Assembly: GCA_030141605.1 (NCBI GenBank)
Contig: JAQGDQ010000231.1
Span: 232,501-292,515, forward strand
Direction of reading: 5' to 3'
Source: Tubiluchus corallicola
Taxonomy: Eukaryota > Priapulida > Priapulimorpha > Priapulimorphida > Tubiluchidae
DNA length: 60,015 nucleotides
The position numbers and the translations under genes were made by a program. Under the pieces are notes generated by a model. That model worked only from the letters and a program-made list of their open reading frames with translations, made no database searches and was not told where the DNA came from. Positions 26,375 to 36,229 of this stretch are shown in pieces. Every line of letters begins with the position of its first letter. The first letter of the stretch is position 1.

Positions 26375-27410
26375 ACCATCACTGTCACTCACTCGTTACA
26401 GTCCATTACATGTCACTTAAAGTTGCAACGCGTTACTGTCCATTACATGCATCCTGGTCACTCAAAGCTGCAACTCGTTACTGTCCATCACATGCATCAT
26501 GGTCACTCAAAGCTGCAACTCGTTACTGTCCATTACATGTCACTCAAAGCTGCAACTCGTTACTGTCCATCACATGCATCATGGTCACTCAAAGCTGCAA
26601 CTCGTTACTGTCCATCACATGCATCATGGTCACTCAAAGCTGCAACTCATTACTGTCCATCACATGCATCATCGTCACTCAAAGCTGCAACTCGTTACTG
26701 TCCATCACATGCATCATGGTCACTCAAAGCTGCAACTCGCAACTGTCAATCAGAGGTCATCATTGTCGCTCAAAGATGCAACTCGTCTCTGTCAATCAGA
26801 AGTCATCACAGTCACTCAAAGCTGCCACTCATTAATGTCACTCAGAGGTCATCACTGTCACTCAAAGATGCCACCCATCACCGTCAATCAGAGGTCATCA
26901 GGGTCACTTAAAGCTGTAACTAGTCACTGTCAATCGAAGGTCATCGTTATCACTTATACATGTTACTCATCACTTAGAGGCCATTATGGTAACTCAAAGT
27001 TGTCACTTGTCATTGTCAATTAAAGGTCGTCATGGTTACTCAAAGCTACCACACGTCACTGTCAATCAGAGGTAATCCTGGCCACTCAAAGCTACTACTA
27101 GTCATTGTTAATTAGAGGTCATCATGGTCACTCAAAGTTATCACTCATTACTCTGAATCACATGTCATCGTGGTTACCCAAAGCTGCCACTCATCACTGT
27201 CAATCAGAAGTCATCATGGTTATTCAAAGCTGCCACTCATCCCTGTCAATCAGAGGTCATCCTGGTTACTCATAGCTATCGGATCATTAAAAATAACACA
27301 TTAACAATATTAGTAAAAATGTGAACTAATATTTAAAATTGTCATCATGATCCCTCAAAGCTGCCACTCATCACTATCAATCAAAAGTCACCATGATCAC
27401 AGAAACATGA
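26375..27410. repeat. 45-bp minisatellite
   Basis: Tandem units of 45 bp. The core is GGTCACTCAAAGCTGCAACT, followed by a CGTTACTGTCCATCACATGC segment and ATCAT. Units are almost identical at about 26455-26740 and increasingly degenerate to the right. One early unit lacks about 9 bp (36 bp). Because the period is a multiple of three, several frames stay open; they are not genes. The array lies between the two convergent genes and is interrupted at 27281-27353. Confidence 0.95.
27281..27353. mobile_element. Small palindromic insertion in the minisatellite (copy 2 of dispersed repeat)
   Basis: About 73 bp unrelated to the 45-bp unit break the array. They are bordered by GGATCAT and its inverse ATGATCC, and contain the hairpin AATATTAGT and ACTAATATT. 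The core matches 23350-23408. It looks like a very short inserted palindromic element; its mechanism is unknown. Confidence 0.45.
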
Positions 27411-27621
27411 AGGTGAAGTCATAGTGCTACCACGTTTGAGCCAAAAAATCATTGCTTTTGCTGGTTTCATGTTAGAAATCACATTGTTTTGCCTTGGTTA
27501 CTGAAACATATAGACTGTATGGCTGAAATAACGACCTCATCTTATTAGAATCATACATTTCATTAAAACTTAAGTGAAAGAATGCACACCAGTTTGACAA
27601 TAAGAACTGTTTTCTTATTGT

Positions 27622-27627
27622 TTTATT
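27622..27627 (-). promoter_or_regulatory. Candidate poly(A) signal of metaxin
   Basis: AATAAA on the minus strand, about 390 nt downstream of the metaxin stop codon. A 3' UTR of about 400 nt is reasonable. Position-based inference only. Confidence 0.45.
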
Positions 27628-28015
27628 TAATACAATTTCTTAACATCCTTGAAGGTACAAAGTTGACTGAAATTATGAAAATATAAGCAAAGTATCAACA
27701 ATAAACAATGGCAGACGAATCAGCCTAAATTTCAGATCAATTTCAGCCTAACGCCTTGCAAATTCTGCATGGTACAATCAATAAGAGATCAGTAAGTTCG
27801 CCATTGATTGTGAAGTGACAGTCTTCTCATCCACTTCAAAGGAAAACAACAACATAATCATCTTCTGTTGTTGAGTAATGAGTATCTTTGTCATCACGTA
27901 ATCACAATTACGTGCTTGTTAACCTTCTGAGAAAAACTGATACTCTTTCGTCACTGCAAACGTTAAACATTTACTCAAAGTTCAGCACTATATTTTGCAC
28001 ATGATACTAGTCAAG

Positions 28016-28254
28016 CTACTCATCGCCATCTTGCGGAAAATCCAATTCATCGGTTTCCTCTTCAACGGAATCAGTTCCACCTCGCTCTTCAACAATCTCC
28101 ACCTGCACAATACCTGTCCAGAAGGCATAGCTGACCATAGCGACAATGGCCACAATGGCAGCTACAATTTTTTTCCGTCGAGAGTCTGGGAACTCAAGAA
28201 GGCGAGCCTGCTCTTTCTTTCTCTGTTCCTCCGTTTTCTGTTGTTCCTCAATTT
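28016..28254 (-). CDS. MTX1: Metaxin-1/3 family, last coding exon (C-terminal membrane anchor)
   Basis: Final exon of an outer mitochondrial membrane protein of the metaxin/SAM complex, which helps insert beta-barrel proteins. The acceptor TTTTTTATCTGCAG precedes 28254; the first two bases complete a Glu codon begun in the upstream exon (phase 1), and TAG is at 28018-28016. It encodes about 79 residues: a charged helix (EEQQKTEEQRKKEQARL), basic SRRKK, one hydrophobic segment (IVAAIVAIVAMVSYAFWTGIV) and an acidic tail ending FPQDGDE. The RRxx-transmembrane layout with AMV-YA--GIV matches the C-terminal anchor I know from metaxin-1; metaxin-2 lacks this anchor. The Met some 60 bases upstream is intronic. 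The partner exon is about 29 kb away, but phase and protein fit exactly. Confidence 0.85.
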
Positions 28255-28624
28255 CTGCAGATAAAAAATTATTTACTGAAAAAATTGGACAATCTGTTAT
28301 CATATTACAGGGCAATCATTAGTACGCTAACAATGTGACTGACAAGCAAATTTGATTATTTCTCCTGATGACCTGATGACTGATCATAGAAAGATTTTAG
28401 ACATTTCTTTAGACAAGCATTAAACACGTTAATTATTGTGATCTTAATGTCATGACCATGACTGATGATGACATAAACCCACAAAAAATGAAATTTTGGT
28501 AGCAGATGGGAAACATGAAAAAGTGGAAAACAGCCTGGATTTGAATGAAATACCTTCTTCTTACAATATGGTTATCCAACTATAACTATAAGAAATGAAC
28601 TTTGGACTGCATAGCTCACTGGGG

Positions 28625-28694
28625 AATATGGTGGGCCTAGTGGTCTAAGGTATTTGTAAGTTGAAGATCATTGGTTCAAATCCAGACTGTATTC
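28625..28694 (+). repeat. tRNA-like sequence (tRNA-derived SINE head or tRNA pseudogene)
   Basis: Good pol III boxes: an A box, TGGGCCTAGTGGTCTAAGG (28632 on), resembling Leu/Ser tRNAs, and a B box, GGTTCAAATCC (28673-28683), at normal spacing. AATATGG (28625-28631) pairs over all 7 positions with CTGTATT (28687-28693), with two G-U pairs. The T stem is partly kept; the anticodon stem is poor and no convincing anticodon is seen. A functional tRNA is unlikely; a SINE head or recent pseudogene fits better. Confidence 0.5.
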
Positions 28695-28699
28695 TAACT

Positions 28700-30580
28700 T
28701 TATCACATTGATTTTCAAATTTAATTTAATTAATTGCTGTTTTGTACCATCAACAGAGATGCCTGATGCAGCTCCCATAGCTACAGCCCCAAAGAATCGA
28801 CCTGTTCATATCGCACTGTGATACATGTGGAAATTCTACTTAATTCAAAATTAAACTTCAACTTCATCATAAATTCAGCCAACCTATAAACTGAATAGGC
28901 GAGCGTTTTGCCAAGACTGTAAATTTATAGCTGGAAAACAATTCTGAAAAGACATTACAAACTTATTTTAACTGAACAGCATGTATATGGCAGCTGTGAT
29001 GCCTGTAAACCTGACTTTATTAGCTTGAGGAAAAGGTTAACGCATCTGACAATGTGCTTGAGTGAAATAATGAGCGCTTGCAGACGTACTAAGAAACTAA
29101 ACTTTTATAGTTACAGACAGACAGGTAGCAAACGAAATAAAGATGCGTAAAAACACAAACGAACACAGTCGAGTTAAAAGATATTTTTGTGTAATCCCAA
29201 TTACAGCTTATTTTGTTTTGCAGATTTGTGCAATATCCTCTATAATCTGTATTGCACCGACTCCACAAAGGCTCTTCGGGCTTGATTCAGGTTAAAGCCT
29301 CCACATGACTAAATCTAACCGGCTTCTACAAGGAAAAATCAAGATTACGGAGAAAACCCACATGGCCATGCCAGGTAACAAATTCAGGGTACAAAACCTG
29401 ATGTTTTTTTTAAATCAGGTACCACAGATTTAAATCACTGTTCCAGGCTAATATAATAATAAAAATTCAGTCATAATGATTTGAGAAAAGTTCGTGAAAA
29501 AGTGAAGACAATCACGTCAAAATAACTGTAAAAATGTATATTTAAAAATCTCAAGTTTCTGCAATCTCTATGTGTTTGCAGTATAACTTGTTGACTAATT
29601 GTTGCGAATAATCGATTTCACAATAAATACTGGCAGTTTTGTGTTATAGCAAGTTCAAGAAGCAGGTTACTTTTAATGGTGTCGTGTGGTTGCTAATTTG
29701 AAAAGGGTAGAAGTGCGTTTTCGTGTCAGAAACCTCGGTGTTAGTCACCTTTCACGCAAAGCTGAGAACTTTAATTAAACCCGTAGTAATCAGCGATGCA
29801 CAGCTAGTCACAGCCCTGCAGTACGGCTAACAATAGAGTTGTAAAAGCGTAGCATTGGGTTTTCGCAACTTTCAAGTTAATGAAGATACACACTACACTG
29901 TTATATGAATGCACATTATTCAAAGAATACTTCCAACTTTGCTGGGAATTTAACTATCAAAACATGAAACTGAACACTGTTAACGTTAAAGCTGAGGCAC
30001 AAACGATTCGGTACAACTAACCCAAAAAAGACATTGCTATACTGAAAGGTATTTGTATGTTGGATTATTAAATAAAGGTTATGGTGAACTCTAACCTATT
30101 ATTTTCTGTCAATTCGTAAATGTGAGACGTTATTTGATCAATTCGGGGGCTTCATAAATACAGCTAAACGTTTTAGTTACTTGAACTGCGTAAAATTGCC
30201 AAAAAACGAAATACGACCAAGACACGAGCTCAAATTAGACGACAAAATCATCAATTAAGTAGCAGGAAAGTTACTAACTGGCCAGGGCCTTTTACCGCAG
30301 TCGTGAACGTGAATGGGGAAATTTCTGAGTTTGCTTGTACTTGTATACAGCATAAACATTATACTCAATGTTCAGTACTATCCTGATAAGCTTAAAATAT
30401 CATAACAAGCAGCTTTCAAACCGGATAACATGAAACATTACTTCACTGTTCGTGTCATCGTCTTCCGATGCGTTTTCAACACAAGAGATGAGTATTCAGG
30501 AGGGAAAAGCACACCGGTGCACAATACACGAGCGAAAGTAATGCAACTTACGGAGGAAAGGGTTTGTCAGAGACAACATC
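28700..30580. other. Metaxin intron, no feature recognised
   Basis: AT-rich sequence with no exon or clear repeat apart from the tRNA-like segment just upstream. Confidence 0.45.
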
Positions 30581-30589
30581 CCCAGAGAC

Positions 30590-30616
30590 ATAGATAGAAA
30601 TAGAGAAAGAGAGGGG

Positions 30617-30683
<67 letters not shown>

Positions 30684-30767
30684 AGAAAGGGAGAAAAAGA
30701 GAGGGGACGGAGCGGAGAGGGGAGAGAGAGTGGACAGAGAGACAAGAGAAGCGGGAAGAGAGGGATC
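30590..30767. repeat. (GA)n polypurine tract, left flank of the LINE
   Basis: Purine-rich on the plus strand, with a pure (GA)n core at about 30619-30680, then GGGAGAAA-type variants up to the LINE 3' tail. It pairs with the (GA)n tract on the other side of the element. Confidence 0.95.
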
Positions 30768-31028
30768 ATTATTATTATAATTCTTTATTTAAAATTTAAA
30801 ATTGAACGCATATACAGATATTTACATAAAATACATACAGGGACCCTCTATTTGCAGGGTATGGTTAAAAAAACTTTGTAAATAAAATAGCTGTTATATT
30901 CGCAAGACTTTTAAATACCAATAAATCAATATACCAATAAAAGAACAACTAAAATCAAATAGTACCAATTTACACAAAACGACCTGTATAATATAAAAGT
31001 GACAGATATAATATAAAAGTTCAATAAT

Positions 31029-34000
31029 TTATACTAAAGTTTGTAAAAATGAATCACAAACTAACTCAGAGAAAGCAACTAGCAGGTTTTTGTCTCGAGA
31101 GGTATAAATTTTACTAATGTTTTGAAATTGTAGGCTATTTGCAAGCGCTAATCTTTTATTTTCGTCGACCAAAGTACAATTAAAAAGCAAATGTTCAACT
31201 GTTTGTGCTTCCTCTGAGCATATACAGGCATTTTCGTGTATGTATCCAATTTTAAAAAGAAAATCTTTAAAGTTACCTTGCCCTAATAAAATACTACAAG
31301 ATAGTTTTTCTAGCCTTCTGCTTTTTGTATGAAAAGGAAGGTCTAGTGGAGTTAAAAATACATTTTCAGGAAGAATAGACAACTCCTGGCATTGGTAGCG
31401 AGTACGGCATCTATTTTTCCATAGGTGTGTTATAAAATGCTCAATATCCTGTTTTTTGTACTCAAGGATATTCAGTGGTATACTACCGTAATCAATAGTA
31501 CGTGAATTATAATTTTTACATAATTTTAAATATTGACCACTAGAAGCCAGTGATTCTCGAATGAAATGTCTATGACCGATTGTGGGATCACGACTAATCT
31601 CTATTATATGAGTTTTGACTAAATCTGAATCCGACATTGCTAGAGATTTTAGCATAAATTTTACTGTGATTCCCTTAAGTATAATATCAAGTGGGGGTAG
31701 CCCACAAATTAACTCTAGTTTGTCTTTTGAGGGGTGAAAGTGACAACCAGTAGCAGTTTTCATAACGTCATACAACAGATCGTCAAACACTGAGTGCTTT
31801 CTTACCATCCAGGTTGGAGCAGCATACATTATAATTGGTAAAACTAAAGTCTTAAATAGAGCAATGATAACACTGAGACTGAAGCCTTTATACAGCATGC
31901 TCTTACGCTTAATTGACATCCACCTATTCCAAGCTTGTCTTCTAACCTTACTTACATGATTTTCAAATGACAAATTACTGTCGATTGTAACTCCTAAAAC
32001 TTTACTACTTTGCACGTAACTAACATCATTGGTTCCAAATTTTAAGCAGTCGTTTAAATCATGAAGGCCAAATGGAATTACTTCAGTTTTTCCTTGCGAG
32101 CAATTTAGTATCTGCCGCCATTTAAAACACCAATTATAGAGTTTATCACAGCACAGCTGACTAGTTCTAAGCGTTTCATATTCGGAAGAACAAGCTACAA
32201 GTATTGTTCCGTCATCTGCATATTTAAAATTATCAGTATTTGATATTGCTAAGATTTCGTCAAACATGTCGGACACATAAAAATTAAATAGCACCGGGGA
32301 GATGACTGACCCCTGTGGCAGACCTATCTTACAACAGTATTCCTGAGAAGTATAGTTATTGACCTTGCTGCGCACATTCCTTTCATATAGAAAAGTCTTA
32401 ATAAGACCCAGAATTCTACCTTTAAAGCCGGCCTCATATAGCTTAAACAGTAGACCATCCAACCAGACGCTGTCAAAAGCGCGCTGGAAATCACAGCAGA
32501 TAGACAGACAGACATCATTTTGTAGTAAATGCTTTTGAATATTTGATATTAAGCGAATCAAATAGCGACCGGTATTGCGACCTGCCATGAAACCTTCCTG
32601 CACTTCGTCTATCAGATCATTTTCAGATATGTAAGTTCTCAATCGATTTGACAGTAAACGTTCAGCAAATTTGCCAAAATAGGATGAGAGCGTCAGGGGT
32701 CGAAAGCTACCAGGATCCGTATAATTTGTTTTGCCTTCCTTTTTAATGAATATTACATTGGATTCACGCCAAACCCACTCGCTTTTACTTAAACAAAGAT
32801 TACACAAGTATAGAAAAACGGCCTTGGCCCAGAAGCCAAGGTGTTTAACCATCAGTGGATGAAAGCCATCGCAGTCGGTGCTTTTTTTTGCCTGCGTGAC
32901 TGTTTCTTTTATTGCAATGTTTAGTTCATCCATTGTAAAGTTACAGTTTATAGCAAGGGGCACCATGCCTCTATAATCATAGCGAGAAACTTCCCCCTCT
33001 ACTTGCTGCTGCCAAAAATAATCAAAATTTGCACCGTTTACGTGATCTCCACTTAAAAAATTTTTGTATAGTACCTCACAAATATCTTGATTTTCGCTAT
33101 ATATGTTTCCTTCATATTTTAGCATGCCGATATCTGAATTTGCTCTACCAGTAAATATTTTCTTGTATTCTCTCCAGAATGCATTACTTTTACGAACATT
33201 TAAGTTGACACACTTTTTATAAAGCCAGTTATCAGCAGCTGTGCGAAGTTCTTCATCAAACTTATTCTTTTCTTCAAGATACCGGTTCCTATTGTGAATA
33301 TTAGAATGCTTTAGATAGATTTTTCTCAACCTTCGTACATTGTTTGACAAAAAACTTAAGTTTTGAGTCCAAAACGGTTTTGAGTGATTACATATAACTT
33401 TCTTTGGTAGTACAGCTTCATTGCTGTTTTTTATTAATTTCTGAAACAACTGCCACAGCTCAATAGGGTCCTCTCGCATTATAGCATCGTTAAGGAGCGC
33501 AAAATTAGAGCGCAAACTATTTTCTAAATAACCTGACCAGCTATGCCAATTACTGCTTTTGAAATCGAAGACAGTACGCTTTGCTGTTGTGCTATAGTTA
33601 TGGAAAGATGCACCTAACTTAGTAATGACTGGAAAGTGGCCCATTAACGGAGCTCCACTAAACAATTCAACCTCGTCGTCAACGCTTTGTGTCACCGGTA
33701 ATGACGCAAGATTGTTTGTGAGCAATACAATATCAATGATGCTTTTGCCGTGGGCTGATTTAAATGTTTCAACCAACGGTGCAACAGGCAGTACTGGATA
33801 TGTGCTAGACCATACAAAGTCATTTAAAAGTTGCCCATGTGAGTTAGTTTTTACATCCCACATAAAACTTCTACTATTCAGATCTCCAGTTAACATAACA
33901 CCGTCTAGGCTTTGTTGATCAGAAAATAGGCAGGCCTTTTTGAAAGAAGCTAGCATTGATTGCATGTGCTCGACTTTGTTTGGCAGAACATATACAGAAG

Positions 34001-34322
34001 CTACAATCATTTTCAAACCTTTGCCTTTAACTAAAACCCAAATTGTATCTGTGTTGTTATCTTCTAATTCGTGTAGTCTGCAACTAATCAATCCATTTTT
34101 TACGAATACTGCACATCCACTTGTATTTGGGTCCTTATTTTTGACATAACTTTGATAATTAGTTAGAGTCACATCATCGTATTGTTTAGCTTTCACTTCC
34201 TGTACTGTAACAATATCAAAGTAGTAGGAGTTTACATACTTGTCTAACGCATATTGTGAACGAACAGAAAAAGTATTGATATTAATTTGGCATACACTGA
34301 GACACCTAGAAGATGCAGCCAT
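31029..34322 (-). CDS. LINE ORF2: AP-type endonuclease plus reverse transcriptase
   Basis: 1097 residues that nick target DNA and reverse-transcribe the element RNA at the nick. Endonuclease at about 1-235: QININ (12-16), VQE (40-42), SVYVLP (109-114), TGDLNS (145-150), SIIDIVLL (194-201) and GHFPV (228-232) cover the expected active-site positions. Reverse transcriptase at about 510-790: FRPLTLSS (540-547), DFQRAFDSVW (611-620), GLPQGSVISP (667-676), the YADD catalytic box (701-704) and the KVLGVTID block (774-781). APTW (835-838) follows, and a C-terminal Cys-His motif, C1033/C1035/H1044/C1049, of the R1/I/Jockey kind. No RNase H is seen. The start ATG overlaps the ORF1 stop by one base (TAATG). 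There is no internal stop or frameshift, so the protein appears functional. Confidence 0.96.
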   Translation of the reverse strand: MAASSRCLSVCQININTFSVRSQYALDKYVNSYYFDIVTVQEVKAKQYDDVTLTNYQSYVKNKDPNTSGCAVFVKNGLISCRLHELEDNNTDTIWVLVKGKGLKMIVASVYVLPNKVEHMQSMLASFKKACLFSDQQSLDGVMLTGDLNSRSFMWDVKTNSHGQLLNDFVWSSTYPVLPVAPLVETFKSAHGKSIIDIVLLTNNLASLPVTQSVDDEVELFSGAPLMGHFPVITKLGASFHNYSTTAKRTVFDFKSSNWHSWSGYLENSLRSNFALLNDAIMREDPIELWQLFQKLIKNSNEAVLPKKVICNHSKPFWTQNLSFLSNNVRRLRKIYLKHSNIHNRNRYLEEKNKFDEELRTAADNWLYKKCVNLNVRKSNAFWREYKKIFTGRANSDIGMLKYEGNIYSENQDICEVLYKNFLSGDHVNGANFDYFWQQQVEGEVSRYDYRGMVPLAINCNFTMDELNIAIKETVTQAKKSTDCDGFHPLMVKHLGFWAKAVFLYLCNLCLSKSEWVWRESNVIFIKKEGKTNYTDPGSFRPLTLSSYFGKFAERLLSNRLRTYISENDLIDEVQEGFMAGRNTGRYLIRLISNIQKHLLQNDVCLSICCDFQRAFDSVWLDGLLFKLYEAGFKGRILGLIKTFLYERNVRSKVNNYTSQEYCCKIGLPQGSVISPVLFNFYVSDMFDEILAISNTDNFKYADDGTILVACSSEYETLRTSQLCCDKLYNWCFKWRQILNCSQGKTEVIPFGLHDLNDCLKFGTNDVSYVQSSKVLGVTIDSNLSFENHVSKVRRQAWNRWMSIKRKSMLYKGFSLSVIIALFKTLVLPIIMYAAPTWMVRKHSVFDDLLYDVMKTATGCHFHPSKDKLELICGLPPLDIILKGITVKFMLKSLAMSDSDLVKTHIIEISRDPTIGHRHFIRESLASSGQYLKLCKNYNSRTIDYGSIPLNILEYKKQDIEHFITHLWKNRCRTRYQCQELSILPENVFLTPLDLPFHTKSRRLEKLSCSILLGQGNFKDFLFKIGYIHENACICSEEAQTVEHLLFNCTLVDENKRLALANSLQFQNISKIYTSRDKNLLVAFSELVCDSFLQTLV

Positions 34323-35497
34323 TAGATACGGTTAAGTCTTTTTAACTGATCTAAGTATGTAGAGCAATTCTTGGAATTGGCTTCATGCTCACTTTTGCCA
34401 TTGTAGCACTTTATCTCTTTGCTGTTGCATTCAGATGTTTTATGCAGATTTCCGCATTTACCACAGTTGGCTTTATTTCTGCACCACTTAGCAACGTGTC
34501 CAAAAGACTGACACTTGTAACAGCGTAAAGGTGTTTGTTTTCGGATATATTGTTCTACTTCGCACAGAAGATGTTTTATAGGAATTCGCTCCTGTATTGC
34601 ACGTTGTAGTTCAACGTCTGAGCTAAATTTCACCTTAACTATTGGCATATTGGCTCCGTTCTTCCGTTTAAATCGCTCTACTTCGATTACTGGGAACTTC
34701 TGTTCAATTGCCGCCTTTATTTCGTCTTCAGTCAATTCCGGGTCACAGTCTTTGATCACTCCAATAGAGTACTTATTTGGTTTTCTGACTTTCGTGTCGG
34801 TACCCATATAAGTTGGGTTCCATGAGCTTATTATTTCATCGGCAGTTTCAGAATCTTTTAACTGAATTTGTATGTTTCCTCGAGCAGTTCTGTAGGCTAT
34901 TTCAAATCTTGCACGTGGAAAATACTTACACAGATTTGTTTTAATTGATGCGCTGGTCTCTACAAGTTTTTTGTCTTTAACATTTTCTATTATAACTGTT
35001 CTAGCTGGATCATATTGAACAATGGGATTTTGTGTATTTGGAAACTGACGTTTTCGAGAAGTAACAGACGTTTGCATGTCTTTTTTCACAGCATTGCTAT
35101 AGGAAGTAAGGCCGGAAGGTCTGCGTTCTGTTCCCGACAGCTTTTCTATTGATTGTTCTATCTGATTTAGTTTATCCATGACAGGATCACCTGATATTTT
35201 TTTCAGCCGGTTTAATATTTCGGTCAGCTTGTTGATATCGTTCTCTTCCTGAATGAAATGAATTATTTCAGTTTTTAGTAGATCAAGGAAGCCTGCTTTG
35301 CTAGCATCATTCGGCGCTTGGGGTTTTGGCTCCGACTGCGTCCCAATAGTTTCAGTCTCAGAGTCTGATTCGTTATCATTTGAGAACTTGTGAAAACAGC
35401 CAACGCACACCTCGCAGTATATTTCTCTTTTTGTTATTTCCTTACTGCGTCTACAAATAGTACAGCTTTTCCTGGCTAGTACGCCAGAGGTACTCAT
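34322..35497 (-). CDS. LINE ORF1: gag-like nucleic-acid-binding protein with zinc knuckles
   Basis: 391 residues, expected to coat element RNA. The N-terminus has a partial PHD-like zinc motif (C12, C15, C28, C31, C34, H36), then an acidic Ser/Glu segment (about 40-60) and a predicted helical or coiled region (about 72-122). A conserved gag-like central domain follows (about 165-320), then Cys-His knuckles: C326-C329-H334-C339 and C345-C348-H352-C357. A third knuckle, C364-x2-G367-x3-H371-x6-C378, has Gly where the second Cys is expected. ORF1 ends in TAA, whose last base is the A of the ORF2 ATG. ORF1-encoded PHD-like domains are known in some CR1-like LINEs; here only the first half is visible. 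Confidence 0.93.
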   Translation of the reverse strand: MSTSGVLARKSCTICRRSKEITKREIYCEVCVGCFHKFSNDNESDSETETIGTQSEPKPQAPNDASKAGFLDLLKTEIIHFIQEENDINKLTEILNRLKKISGDPVMDKLNQIEQSIEKLSGTERRPSGLTSYSNAVKKDMQTSVTSRKRQFPNTQNPIVQYDPARTVIIENVKDKKLVETSASIKTNLCKYFPRARFEIAYRTARGNIQIQLKDSETADEIISSWNPTYMGTDTKVRKPNKYSIGVIKDCDPELTEDEIKAAIEQKFPVIEVERFKRKNGANMPIVKVKFSSDVELQRAIQERIPIKHLLCEVEQYIRKQTPLRCYKCQSFGHVAKWCRNKANCGKCGNLHKTSECNSKEIKCYNGKSEHEANSKNCSTYLDQLKRLNRI

Positions 35498-36000
<503 letters not shown>

Positions 36001-36229
36001 TGGGGAATATAGCCTACAAAAACAAGTCTATTACTTTACTCAACAGCACTGACATCGTACCTCGCCCTGTAAATATATAATAACAAAACATGAACAATAC
36101 AACTCATGAGCGAACGCTTTGCTAGTAGAATTCGCTATCACCAACATATGTGATTTGATTAATGGTTTATAATTTATTGGGTACAAAAGTAAACAGTTAC
36201 AATGAAACGAGTGAAACGACACATCCAAA

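Noticed and set aside
26339-27023. Three overlapping frames of 140-190 codons in the 45-bp array
   Set aside because: All three plus frames stay open because the period is a multiple of three; repeat degeneration introduces stops without conservation of any one frame.
33625-34149. Plus-strand frames opposite LINE ORF2
   Set aside because: Antisense shadows of the conserved endonuclease region on the minus strand.
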